Shown: in pieces, positions 1 to 7,480 of the stretch | Position numbering within the stretch: the first letter of the stretch is position 1 | Layout of the letters: each line of letters begins with the position of its first letter | Assembly (NCBI GenBank): GCA_963749035.1 | Contig: CAVVKW010000001.1 | Span: forward strand, 1 to 64,000 | Direction: 5' to 3' | Source of the DNA: CAVVKW01 sp963749035 | GTDB lineage: Bacteria > Verrucomicrobiota > Verrucomicrobiia > Chthoniobacterales > JAATET01 | Length of the DNA: 64,000 bases | Position numbers and translations under genes: made by a program | The notes under the pieces: model-generated | What the model was told of the DNA's origin: nothing | Database searches by the model: none | Seen by the model: the letters and a program-made list of their open reading frames with translations, nothing else

Positions 1-122
1 GGACGATCAGTCGTTGCCGGCAACGCAGCAAGGCGTCACTTTTCCTGAGCAAAGTAGAGGTTGGCACTTATTTCACAGCCCCAAAGATGACCGATCCCGG
101 TCGCCGGGAATGGGGCGAATTT

Positions 123-143
123 GTCAGAAATGATCGACTGACC
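123..143 (-). repeat. REP-like palindromic repeat, copy 1
   Basis: The minus strand reads GGTCAGTCGATCATTTCTGA, with GGTCAG facing CTGAC as hairpin arms. The surrounding 60 bp (about 93-152) also match the copy at 4401-4422, including an upstream GTCGCCGG block, so the full repeat is longer than the hairpin. Confidence 0.6.
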
Positions 144-177
144 CCACTGCGGACCCCACTGCGCGCACTTCCCAACG

Positions 178-387
178 GTGACCACGCACTTCCCCGCGAT
201 GACCGAGCACTTCTCGACGATGACCTCGCACTTGCAGGTGATGTCCGGGCAAATCCAGACGATGACCAATGACTTCCCGAGGTTGACCGGCCAAATCCAT
301 GTGCTGACCGACCAATCCAACCCAATAACCTCCCAAATTGTCGTGATCACCTGCCAAATCCTCACGCTGAACTCACAAATCCACGCT
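178..387. repeat. degenerate 21-bp tandem repeat (about 10 units)
   Basis: On the plus strand the unit reads as a seven-residue peptide starting with M, L or I followed by T or S (MTTHFPA, MTEHFST, MTSHLQV, MSGQIQT and so on), ten times in perfect register. On the minus strand the same DNA reads as GHRREV-like heptads. The period is exact while the sequence is degenerate. This could be a small coiled-coil protein of 71 residues (178-393) or a non-coding minisatellite. No ribosome binding site is visible. The repeat is certain and its coding status is open. Confidence 0.6.
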
Positions 388-438
388 CTGTGATAGAAGA
401 TGTTGGACTCCCTGTCGCCAGATTCGGAGCTGCCTTTT

Positions 439-457
439 CACAAATGATCAACTGACC
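439..457 (-). repeat. REP-like palindromic repeat, copy 2 (diverged)
   Basis: The sequence CACAAATGATCAACTGACC resembles copy 1. It is preceded by a GTCGCCAG block at the same distance as in copies 1 and 3, which supports common descent despite several substitutions. A further partial copy (ATGATCGACTAAC) lies at 481-495. Confidence 0.5.
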
Positions 458-519
458 TCGCTTCCTCGCTACTTGGGCTAATGATCGACTAACGCTTCGT
501 TGCCGGGCTAGATAGCTCC

Positions 520-3500
520 ATGAATCAAGAAGGTGGGATTGCGGAAGCGAGAAAGCGGATCGAAAAGGAGGAGATCGAGAAGACGGGGTTCCTGAATCTT
601 GGCGGGTTGGGGCTGACCGACTTTCCGGAGGAGTTAGCCACACTTGCGCATCTCCGATCGATCAACTTGGGGGAGGAATGGTTCGACTCGGACGAGAATT
701 GGCATTCTTCCGACGGGCCGTCCAACCGATTGCGACAGTCGAATTGGGGTGCTTTGAGAATGCTTGCGAACTTGGAGACGATTCAGGTAGTGGGTTGCTC
801 CATCCGGAACTTGCAAGGCCTGAAGGGCTTCGACTCCGTCGTCAATCTTAACGTAGGTAGAAATCCTATTTCTGATCTTTTGGCGTTGAGCGGATTGTCG
901 TCGCTTCGGGAGATTAATTGCTCGGACACCGAGGTGAGTGACTTGACCCCCTTGAGTCAGCTTCCCTCACTTCAGAAAATTGATTGCTCGGACACCGAGG
1001 TGAGTGACTTGACCCCCTTGAGCCAACTTTCTTCGCTTCAGGAGATTAATTGCTGGAGCACGGAGGTGAGTGACTTGACCCCCTTGAGTCAGCTTCCCTC
1101 ACTTCAGGAGATTAATTGCTCGGGCACGGAGGTGAGTGACTTGACACCCTTGAGTCAGCTTTCCTCGCTTCTGAATATTGACTGCTCGGAAACAAAGGTG
1201 AGTGACTTGACACCCTTGAGCCAGCTTTCCTCGCTTCTGAATATTGACTGCTCGGAAACAAATGTAAGTGACTTGACGCCCTTGAGGCAGCTTTCCTCGC
1301 TCCAGAAAATTGATTGCTCGGAAACTAAGGTGAGTGATTTGAGGCCCTTGAGCCAGCTTTCCTTACTTCAGAAAGTTGATTGCTCAAACACTAAGGTAAG
1401 TGACTTGACGCCTTTGAGCCAGCTTCCCTCGCTTCAGGAAATTAGTTGCTGGGGCACGGAGGTGAGTGACTTAACGCCCCTGAAGCAGCTTTCCTCGCTT
1501 CAGAAAGTTGATTGCTCGGAAACTAATGTAAGTGACTTGACGCCCTTGAGCCAACTATCCTCACTTCAGAAGATTGCTTGCTGGGGCACGGAGGTGAGTA
1601 ACTTGACGCCTTTGAACCAGCTTTCCTCGCTTCTGAATATTGATTGCTCGGATACTAAGGTGAGCGACTTGACGCCCTTGAGCCAGCTTTTCTCGCTTCA
1701 GAAAATTGATTGCTCGGTTACTAAGGTGAGTGACTTGACGCCCTTAAGCCAGCTTTCCTCGCTTCAGTTTATTGATTGCTCGGGAACTTCCATTAGCGAT
1801 CTGTCCTGCCTGACCAAACTCTCCGAACTTAGATTGTTCAGCGCTGGTAAGATGCCAATCAAAGAGCTTCCGGAGGCGTTGCTTTTTGCGCCATCCCTCC
1901 GCTATCTGGTCTTAAATAATATTCCAGATACAGGCCTTCCGCCGGAGGTGCTTTCTCCGACCCCCTACGAGTCGTGTCTTGAAAGTTTGCGGTCCCATAT
2001 TCTTGATCTACGAAAAGGTGCGGCGCCGTTGCCGGACTTCAAAATTATGGTGCTAGGAAATGGGCGTATCGGGAAAACACAGATTTGCCGACGCCTGCTT
2101 GGTGAGTCCTATATACAGGATGCCGATAGCACCCATGGTATAACGGTAACGACCACCTCACTTGCCGCTCACGCGGGTACGGAAGAGGCAGGAGACGTGC
2201 TGGCGCACCTCTGGGACTTTGGCGGGCAGGATATTTATCACGGAACGCATACGCTCTTTATGCGCAGCCGCGCGGTGTTCTTCGTCGTCTGGACACCGGA
2301 ATCCGAGGACCGCACGGAGCATCAACACCAAGGGATTCGCTTCCGGAACCATCGTCTCGACTATTGGCTCGAGATGGTGCGTCAGGTCGGTGGTCCCGGG
2401 AGTCCGGTGCTGCTCATCCAAACCCGCTGCGATAGCGTCGAAGACGAGGTGCGGCACCCCAAGGCCCCGGACGCCCTTCTGGACAACTTCGGTTTCTGCA
2501 AAATCCTTCACTACAGTGCACGGGAAAACCGAGGGCGGGCGGCACTGGACGAAGCGATCCAGGAGGCGATTGGATGGACGAGGAAACATCAAGGCTATGC
2601 CAAAATCGGCATTGTCCGACTGAAAGTCCGGCGTCGGCTCGAGAAACTTCGGGAAGAAGATGCATTGCTGCCCCCGCCCGACCGTAAATACCGCGTGCTG
2701 AAGAAGTCCTTCTTCGAGCTGATTTGCGAGGAGGAGGGCGGTGTCAGCAGTGCCGATCACTTCCTCGCCTATTTGCACGAGTGCGGGGTGCTCTTTCACC
2801 TGCCGGGAATCTTCGATAATGCCATCATCCTCGACCAAGAGTGGGCGCTCGATGCGATTTACACGGTCTTCAACCGCGAGAAATGCTGGCGACATCTGCG
2901 CCAGACGCGGGGCCGATTCACCCGAGCACTGCTTTCGACGCTCGTATGGCAAAACTACGATAGCGATCAACAGGCGATCTTTCTGGATATGATGACGAGC
3001 GCCGGAATCTGTTTCGTCCATCGAAAGAGCGATGCGAATGCCGAGACGGAGACCCAGTATGTGGCTCCCGATTTGCTTCCGGACCTGGCTGAGGTTCAGG
3101 AGGAGCTTGCCGCATATTGGCAGGACGAGCCATGGGAGGAGGAGATAATCGATTTGCCATTTGAATATCCGGGGCTTGTTCGAAATATCATCGCCAGAGT
3201 CGGGCATCTTGCTGGAATGAATGCGGTCTATTGGAGAGGCGGGGTGTGTGGGTTTGAGCTGCGGACTCGCAGCGCCGTCCGGATCGACACACTGCCATCG
3301 AGTGGTGCAGGCTCCTACGAGTTAAGCGTCAGCATAAGGACCCAGAGAGGCCGGGCTATGGAATTGCTCGGAGACGCGGTCCGGTGGGTGAAAGAGGAGG
3401 CCCGCAAGATGGGGTGCAAGGCTTTCGATGAGGAAGGTAAGGAACGATCGGTCTCCGGCGGTGAGAGGCATCCGGACGGTTTGTGCGAGGGCGAAACCGA

Positions 3501-4119
3501 GGAGCGTATAAAGGGGGGATCCGGGCAGCCGGAATTCGGAATGCCGCCGCGACAAAAGGAAATAAACTATTGTGTCTCCTACGCATGGACGAAGGAGAGC
3601 TCGGGTTTCGTCGATCAACTTTGTGACGACGCGAGCCTACGCGGAATCGAGGTGATCCGGGACAAGACGCATCTTGGCCTGGGTGAGAGGATCAGTCGGT
3701 TTATGAGTAATCTGGCTAAGGGTGATCGTGTTTTTGTGATTCTTAGTGATAAGTTTCTCAAATCTGCCGCCTGCATGTTCGAGCTATTCGAGGTGTGGAG
3801 GCAGTGCCGCCATGAGGACGAAGAGTTTCTGAAAAAAGTGCGGATTTACATGCTTCCAGAGTTGAAAATCGGAACGATCGTCGACCGCATCGAGGTGGCT
3901 GCTCACTGGAAACAACAGTATGAGGAGATCGGGTCGCTGATCAAAAAGCATGGCGCGGAAGTAATCGGCGGCGACGATCTAAGGGCGTTCAAGCGAATGC
4001 AAGAGTTTGCCTTGCATGTCGGAGATATCCTTGGACTGGTGATGGACACGTTGCAGCCTAGGACCTTGGAAGCACTTGAGGAATTTGCGTTTGAGGACGA
4101 CAACGCTCAATCGCAATAG
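520..4119 (+). CDS. LRR-Roc-COR-TIR (Roco family) protein
   Basis: This is a 1199-residue cytoplasmic signalling protein. Residues 123-430 are 14 leucine-rich repeats of 22 residues (L..L..L..I.CS.T.VSDLTP). A Ras-of-complex GTPase domain follows: P-loop GNGRIGKT near 513-520 (Lys519), switch motif DFGGQ near 565, and TRCD as the guanine-specificity motif near 635. A COR-like segment spans roughly 720-930, and a C-terminal TIR domain spans roughly 1013-1150. The TIR domain keeps CMFEL, whose Glu1088 matches the catalytic Glu of NADase TIR domains. Bacterial Roco proteins are known GTPases, and TIR effectors usually deplete NAD in phage defence. I infer a sensor-switch-effector protein, perhaps immune. 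The ATG at 520 lies in a repeat-rich leader. The gene stands alone and is flanked by REP-like repeats, so transfer is plausible. Confidence 0.85.
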   Translation: MNQEGGIAEARKRIEKEEIEKTGFLNLGGLGLTDFPEELATLAHLRSINLGEEWFDSDENWHSSDGPSNRLRQSNWGALRMLANLETIQVVGCSIRNLQGLKGFDSVVNLNVGRNPISDLLALSGLSSLREINCSDTEVSDLTPLSQLPSLQKIDCSDTEVSDLTPLSQLSSLQEINCWSTEVSDLTPLSQLPSLQEINCSGTEVSDLTPLSQLSSLLNIDCSETKVSDLTPLSQLSSLLNIDCSETNVSDLTPLRQLSSLQKIDCSETKVSDLRPLSQLSLLQKVDCSNTKVSDLTPLSQLPSLQEISCWGTEVSDLTPLKQLSSLQKVDCSETNVSDLTPLSQLSSLQKIACWGTEVSNLTPLNQLSSLLNIDCSDTKVSDLTPLSQLFSLQKIDCSVTKVSDLTPLSQLSSLQFIDCSGTSISDLSCLTKLSELRLFSAGKMPIKELPEALLFAPSLRYLVLNNIPDTGLPPEVLSPTPYESCLESLRSHILDLRKGAAPLPDFKIMVLGNGRIGKTQICRRLLGESYIQDADSTHGITVTTTSLAAHAGTEEAGDVLAHLWDFGGQDIYHGTHTLFMRSRAVFFVVWTPESEDRTEHQHQGIRFRNHRLDYWLEMVRQVGGPGSPVLLIQTRCDSVEDEVRHPKAPDALLDNFGFCKILHYSARENRGRAALDEAIQEAIGWTRKHQGYAKIGIVRLKVRRRLEKLREEDALLPPPDRKYRVLKKSFFELICEEEGGVSSADHFLAYLHECGVLFHLPGIFDNAIILDQEWALDAIYTVFNREKCWRHLRQTRGRFTRALLSTLVWQNYDSDQQAIFLDMMTSAGICFVHRKSDANAETETQYVAPDLLPDLAEVQEELAAYWQDEPWEEEIIDLPFEYPGLVRNIIARVGHLAGMNAVYWRGGVCGFELRTRSAVRIDTLPSSGAGSYELSVSIRTQRGRAMELLGDAVRWVKEEARKMGCKAFDEEGKERSVSGGERHPDGLCEGETEERIKGGSGQPEFGMPPRQKEINYCVSYAWTKESSGFVDQLCDDASLRGIEVIRDKTHLGLGERISRFMSNLAKGDRVFVILSDKFLKSAACMFELFEVWRQCRHEDEEFLKKVRIYMLPELKIGTIVDRIEVAAHWKQQYEEIGSLIKKHGAEVIGGDDLRAFKRMQEFALHVGDILGLVMDTLQPRTLEALEEFAFEDDNAQSQ
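886..1809 (+). repeat. 14 tandem 66-bp units encoding LRRs
   Basis: Fourteen in-frame units of exactly 66 bp with very high nucleotide identity, for example the recurrent GTGAGTGACTTGAC block. Such uniform units suggest recent expansion and allow copy-number change by slippage or recombination without losing frame. They are coding repeats and not a CRISPR, since there are no unique spacers. Confidence 0.92.
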
Positions 4120-4156
4120 GTGAGTCTCTCGCGTTCGTGGGCGAGGGCGTGAAAGG

Positions 4157-4178
4157 AGTCAGTCGATCATTCCTGACC
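4157..4178 (+). repeat. REP-like palindromic repeat, copy 3
   Basis: AGTCAGTCGATCATTCCTGACC, in opposite orientation to the copies upstream of the Roco gene, so the gene is bracketed by inverted copies. Confidence 0.6.
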
Positions 4179-4400
4179 AGCACGAATCGGATTGATCCTT
4201 CATCCTGACGGCTCGCCAAGTCGGGGTTGTTCCGTTGCAACGACCCATCATCGGGCGAGCAAATCCGCCTACTGTCCAAGCGTTCCACCTTGAACTCCGG
4301 AGCTTTCGTGTTGGCCAAACAAATCGTCGCGCGAAACTCCCGGCTCCACGTTCACTGATATAAGATGATCAGCCCGCGTCGCCGGAAGCGGAGCGGAATT

Positions 4401-4422
4401 GTCAAAAATGATCGACTGAACC
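4401..4422 (-). repeat. REP-like palindromic repeat, copy 4
   Basis: GTCAAAAATGATCGACTGAA in the given strand. The flanking GTCGCCGGAAG block at 4378 and CCCGCTGCG at 4421 match copy 1 over about 60 bp. Confidence 0.6.
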
Positions 4423-4444
4423 CGCTGCGATACCGTTTTCGGAT

Positions 4445-4769
4445 TTCGTTAACCCCACCGGCAGCCGTTTGCCCTCCTTCGCCCGCTTGGCTTTGATCTC
4501 TTCAACGTCCAGCTCGCACACTCCCGAAAAAGGAAAAGCAGCGCGCTGAACGCCTGATTTTGGGTGCCCCCTCGCACACCGCGGTTCACCGCCAGATGCG
4601 TCAAAAACGTCTCCATCTCACGTCCCCCCATGGTCTCGGGATGCCGATAACCGTGAAATTTCACAAAATGCTTATACCAACCCACGTACGCCTGTTCCGT
4701 TCGATAGGCATATCCCTTCCTCCTGATCGCGTTCCTCAGTCTTTGCTCCAACTCTCCACGCACAGCCAT
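4445..4769 (-). pseudogene. intI: integron integrase, truncated and frameshifted
   Basis: From ATG 4769 the minus strand encodes an IntI N-terminus: YRTEQAYVGWYKHFVKFHGY, HPETMG, FLTHLAVNRGV and TQNQAFSALLFLFRE, the SAM-like core-binding domain of tyrosine recombinases. Near 4515-4525 the frame shifts by one base. The next frame continues the family as ELDVEEIKAKRAKEGKRLPV up to about 4445. After that the sequence turns into the REP-like repeat at 4401-4422, so the whole catalytic domain (Arg, His, Arg, Tyr) is lost. It is divergent from the cassette array and sits directly beside attI, as in complete integrons. The fragment cannot catalyse recombination. Confidence 0.85.
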
Positions 4770-4860
4770 CCAGAACCATTGCCATCTGTTTCCGTATTTT
4801 CAATTTGAAAACTCCTCCTAGCCCGTATAAAACCAACAAAAGATATAGGGATCGTGACAA

Positions 4861-4892
4861 TTCTAACCCCCGCAAATAGCCCGTAGTTAGCC
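4861..4892 (+). other. attI-like site with core GTTAGCC
   Basis: This lies between the divergent integrase remnant and the first cassette. TTCTAAC (4861-4867) resembles an inverse core site, and GTTAGCC (4886-4892) is the core where cassette 1 begins. GTTAGCC is the exact reverse complement of GGCTAAC (5315-5321), the inverse core that follows the cassette 1 gene, as expected from cassette insertion. A cassette promoter may lie in this region but was not identified. Confidence 0.75.
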
Positions 4893-4909
4893 GAAAGAAT
4901 CAGACGAAT

Positions 4910-5308
4910 ATGTGGCCACGAGATCAATACACAGGACCAGGCGGCGGGCGTTATACTGGCCCCGGAGGAGGGCTCTACACTGGGCCAGACGGAGGGGCTT
5001 ACACAGGACCAGGGGGCGGTATGTATACTGGTCCGGGAGGGGGCATGTATACGGGACCTGATGGAGGACTTTACACCGGCCCCGGAGGTGGACTTTATAC
5101 TGGATCCGGAGGTGGACTTTACACCGGTCCGGATGGAGGTCTCTACACCGGTCCCGGAGGTGGGCTTCATACTGGACCTGGCGGTGGCATGTATACCGGA
5201 CCGGGGGGCTATATGAGCAACATTCCACCATGGGAGATCTTTGTTCAGGAACTGATAAAAAGAGGTTTTCAGGCTCAAGCTGATTTAATCATGCAGCACT
5301 TACAATAA
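4910..5308 (+). CDS. integron cassette 1: YTGPGGG octapeptide-repeat protein
   Basis: A 132-residue protein of unknown function. Residues 7-102 are 12 tandem octapeptides (YTGPGGGL and variants with M, R, A, D or S), followed by a 30-residue unique tail containing PPWEIFVQELIKRGFQ and a predicted amphipathic helix. There is no signal peptide and no cysteine. The ATG lies 18 nt after the cassette core site, and the stop is just ahead of the inverse core of its attC, which is standard cassette packing. The Gly/Pro/Tyr content suggests an extended or low-complexity segment that presents the C-terminal helix. That interpretation is inference. Confidence 0.75.
   Translation: MWPRDQYTGPGGGRYTGPGGGLYTGPDGGAYTGPGGGMYTGPGGGMYTGPDGGLYTGPGGGLYTGSGGGLYTGPDGGLYTGPGGGLHTGPGGGMYTGPGGYMSNIPPWEIFVQELIKRGFQAQADLIMQHLQ
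4928..5215 (+). repeat. 12 tandem 24-bp coding units
   Basis: Each unit encodes one octapeptide of the cassette 1 protein. Codon third positions vary between units, so selection appears to act on the peptide and not only on the DNA. Confidence 0.85.
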
Positions 5309-5314
5309 ACCGGA

Positions 5315-5438
5315 GGCTAACAAGTCGTCGATCCTAACGCCTGACCCGCCGCGAGTTCAACCCGCCATGACCATTCAAATATCACCCCAGAAGTCGGAGC
5401 GCGCCCTCGGTCAGCGTAGGATGACTTTGACGTTATCC
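5315..5438 (+). other. attC recombination site of cassette 1
   Basis: The inverse core GGCTAAC (5315-5321) follows the gene. The internal arms CCTAACGCCTGACC (5333-5346) and GGTCAGCGTAGG (5409-5420) pair with two unpaired bases on the left arm, resembling the extrahelical bases of attC hairpins. The site closes with the core GTTATCC (5432-5438), from which cassette 2 starts. It is 124 bp long, within the known attC size range, and homologous to the site at 7364. Confidence 0.8.
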
Positions 5439-5452
5439 CAAGAAATACCCTC

Positions 5453-6344
5453 ATGATACCACCGGAAGTTCCTGAAGATGTAGTTGACTGGGTGCGCGAA
5501 GTTTTTCGAGACTGCGTTGAGCGAATCTCGCGAAAGATCTGCTTGGCGCCCAATTGTCCGGAGCCTTCGTTGGACACTACTTTTATCGAGCACCTGTCAC
5601 AGCATTCATCTCCCCGCGCACTGGAGTCGGGATGGACGGTTCGGATCGACACCCATTTTTTGGGCGGCCTGAGACATTTCTACAATAAGTGGGAGATCGG
5701 GGATATTGGCATCTTGATGCATTTCCGCCACGACGGATCAGTCGTGAGATCTAAGGCCGCAACACTGCAATCCAAGCGCCTCTATCCAAACGGAAGGCAA
5801 GTGACCGAAGATTTAATGGTTGATTACGAGATGGGATTTGGCCGACTCCACGATCCCGAAGATGCGCGAGTGCCCCTCTATCATGCAACGGAATTCAAAT
5901 TCGATTCGGAGAGTTCCTACAACGCGCTGGGCGCACACAGTGAGCAGTTCGAAGCGATTTCTGAATACGGCAAGAAGAGTAAAGTTCCTGTTTTTTATCA
6001 ATTTTACAACCCACTGGTGCTTCCATTCAAACAAATGGTTCCACTTCATTCCGATTCGTGTAACCACCCTTTAGTGTTTGGGACACGGATACTTCCTGCG
6101 GCGGATGTTCATTCCATTCTAGCCCCAAAACCGAAGAACTATTCTCCCTCAGTTGCTGATCTAGGCGGGGCGAAGGATCCTTTCGGTTGGAGCCTAGAAT
6201 ATTGTCGCTGACCTGATGCTGCGCTGTAAGCAAGGTTACATTTATGAAGACCTTAGGGACGACAACATATTCAACCTCTTCAATCGAAGAAGCGGGGCGA
6301 TAGCTACTGCGTTTGCTGTCGTCATCGAACAACCAGAGGGATAA
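5453..6344 (+). pseudogene. integron cassette 2: unknown protein, frameshifted near its end
   Basis: The first frame (5453-6211) encodes 252 residues. The reading continues coherently in the next frame from 6204 to the stop at 6342-6344 (VADLMLRCKQGYIYEDLRDD, then NIFNLFNRRSGAIATAF). One extra base at 6201-6203 explains the break, and the corrected protein is about 296 residues. The corrected stop abuts the attC, as in the other cassettes. The segment KWEIGDIGILMHF followed by KAATLQSKRLYP resembles the D...QxK core of PD-(D/E)xK-like nucleases. That assignment is weak. The ATG lies 15 nt after the core site with no ribosome binding site. The break may be a real mutation or a sequencing error. 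Confidence 0.65.
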
Positions 6345-6434
6345 CAAGTCAGTGGTGGCAACGGCGGACTACGTCTCTAGTTCACATCGATCGGGACACC
6401 TTTCTCCCGCCGTGCCACACTTCAAACGTTCGCT
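6339..6434 (+). other. attC recombination site of cassette 2
   Basis: The inverse core GGATAAC (6339-6345) is the exact reverse complement of the core GTTATCC that opens cassette 2. The arms GTGGCAACGGCGG (6355-6367) and CCGCCGTGCCAC (6407-6418) pair with a single extra base on the left arm. The site ends in the core GTTCGCT (6428-6434), where cassette 3 starts. Confidence 0.8.
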
Positions 6435-6440
6435 AAAAAT

Positions 6441-7364
6441 ATGAAAGCCATCATCAGCGTCGCTAGCCGAGCCGTGGTAGATGCCCACCGCCCGGACATC
6501 GGAAGTAACGGCACACGAGTCCATCAATATGACTACCTCGGGAACCTAAACCAAAAGTGGAGGTTTGACGACGTGGGAGATGGGTTCGTTGTCATTCGTA
6601 ACGTGGAGTCAGGGAGGGTTTTGGATGTGCATCGACCCGATATTCACAGGAACGGTGCACGAGTTCACCTTTGGGACTATCTTGGAGCACCCAACCAGCA
6701 GTGGCGTCTTGAGGAGGTGGCAGGCAACGAATTTGTGATCAGGAACCGAGAGAGTAATCGAGTCCTCGACCTTCACGCATACGACGTATCGAAGAAGGCT
6801 GGGATGATTCAGCAGTGGGAGCACCACGGTGATCGTAACCAGCGTTGGAGCCTTGCCGATGACCCCTGGGATGCGAAGATTCTCATCGGACCATTTTCAT
6901 ATGACCCGGCAATCCCATTCCCGCATGTCCTGACGTTGCATGAACGATATACGCATGCCTTCACGAAGATCGCTCACTGCGACCGAATCGGGAATGAGAA
7001 GCAGAGACTTCGGGAAGCCTTTGCTCGGGATATTTGGACTGGCATTACTCACGAACCAAACGTGAATGCCAGAGCCAGGATCGGTGGGCGGCAGATATGG
7101 GTGAACTTTGATATTCTTTTTCCACAGGGTCCTCGCGAGATTGCACAAACCTTAATCCACGAACTCATGCACAGCGCTGGCTACACCCACCCGAATAGGC
7201 AGCCATCCGATCGTCCCGGGGACAATGGCCCCTACTACGGCACACCGCCGCTCCAAGCAGAAATCTGCATAGCAGGAATTCAGTCATTCGAGGTGACGGC
7301 TGATAGCACTAGTTGCTTCGTCGATGGAGAGACTTGCTCAATCATCACCACCGAAAATGGCTAA
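6441..7364 (+). CDS. integron cassette 3: ricin-type lectin fused to a metzincin-like protease
   Basis: A 307-residue protein. Residues 1-140 form a beta-trefoil RICIN lectin with three QxW-type repeats (NQKW, NQQW, NQRW) and repeated VLDVHRPD blocks. The C-terminal half carries HELMHSAGYTH (about residues 240-250), the HExxHxxGxxH zinc-binding signature of metzincin endopeptidases, in which Glu is the general base. Five cysteines lie in the C-terminal domain. There is no signal peptide, so it either acts inside the cell or uses an unseen export route. The ATG is 6 nt after the core GTTCGCT, without a ribosome binding site. The fold assignment is confident. The role (glycan-directed protease, toxin or defence effector) is inference. 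Confidence 0.8.
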   Translation: MKAIISVASRAVVDAHRPDIGSNGTRVHQYDYLGNLNQKWRFDDVGDGFVVIRNVESGRVLDVHRPDIHRNGARVHLWDYLGAPNQQWRLEEVAGNEFVIRNRESNRVLDLHAYDVSKKAGMIQQWEHHGDRNQRWSLADDPWDAKILIGPFSYDPAIPFPHVLTLHERYTHAFTKIAHCDRIGNEKQRLREAFARDIWTGITHEPNVNARARIGGRQIWVNFDILFPQGPREIAQTLIHELMHSAGYTHPNRQPSDRPGDNGPYYGTPPLQAEICIAGIQSFEVTADSTSCFVDGETCSIITTENG

Positions 7365-7480
7365 GCGAACAAGGCGTCGCTCTCAACACCTGCCCCGCTA
7401 CGAGTACAAATCGCCATCATCATTCAATCTTTAACCCATTGTCGAAACCTCGCCCTCGGGCAGGTGTGGGTCAGTGGAAT
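7364..7480 (+). other. attC of cassette 3, right end eroded
   Basis: The inverse core AGCGAAC (7364-7370) is the exact reverse complement of the core GTTCGCT that opens cassette 3. The arms ACACCTGCCC (7386-7395) and GGGCAGGTGT (7458-7467) pair perfectly. Sequence between and around the arms aligns with the attC at 5315, for example the shared CATTCAA and CGCCCTCGG blocks, while the arm bases differ compensatorily. No clear GTTRRRY core follows. A REP-like repeat begins at 7482, so the array end seems lost. Confidence 0.75.

Larger units (their letters stand above)
1..519. other. repeat-rich stretch without a convincing gene
   Basis: There is no gene here with family-like sequence. The stretch holds a perfect 12-bp palindrome (GTTGCCGGCAAC, 13-24), two copies of a REP-like repeat (123-143 and 439-457), a partial copy at 481-495, and a degenerate 21-bp tandem repeat (178-387). 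The open frames are by-products of the 21-bp periodicity, because both strands stay open in several frames. It forms the upstream edge of the Roco gene that starts at 520. Confidence 0.6.
4120..4440. other. intergenic stretch with REP-like repeats, no gene seen
   Basis: This lies between the Roco gene and the integrase remnant. It contains REP-like copies at 4157-4178 (plus orientation) and 4401-4422 (minus orientation). An open frame on the minus strand (about 4058-4318) overlaps the end of the Roco gene and resembles no family. The copy at 4401 abuts the point where the integrase sequence ends. Confidence 0.5.

Noticed and set aside
886..1809. CRISPR-like array
   Set aside because: The units are contiguous, coding and 66 bp long with no unique spacers. 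The 24-bp units at 4928-5215 were rejected for the same reason.
2158..3207. 349-residue minus-strand frame inside the Roco gene
   Set aside because: It overlaps the conserved Roc and COR domains on the coding strand and resembles nothing.
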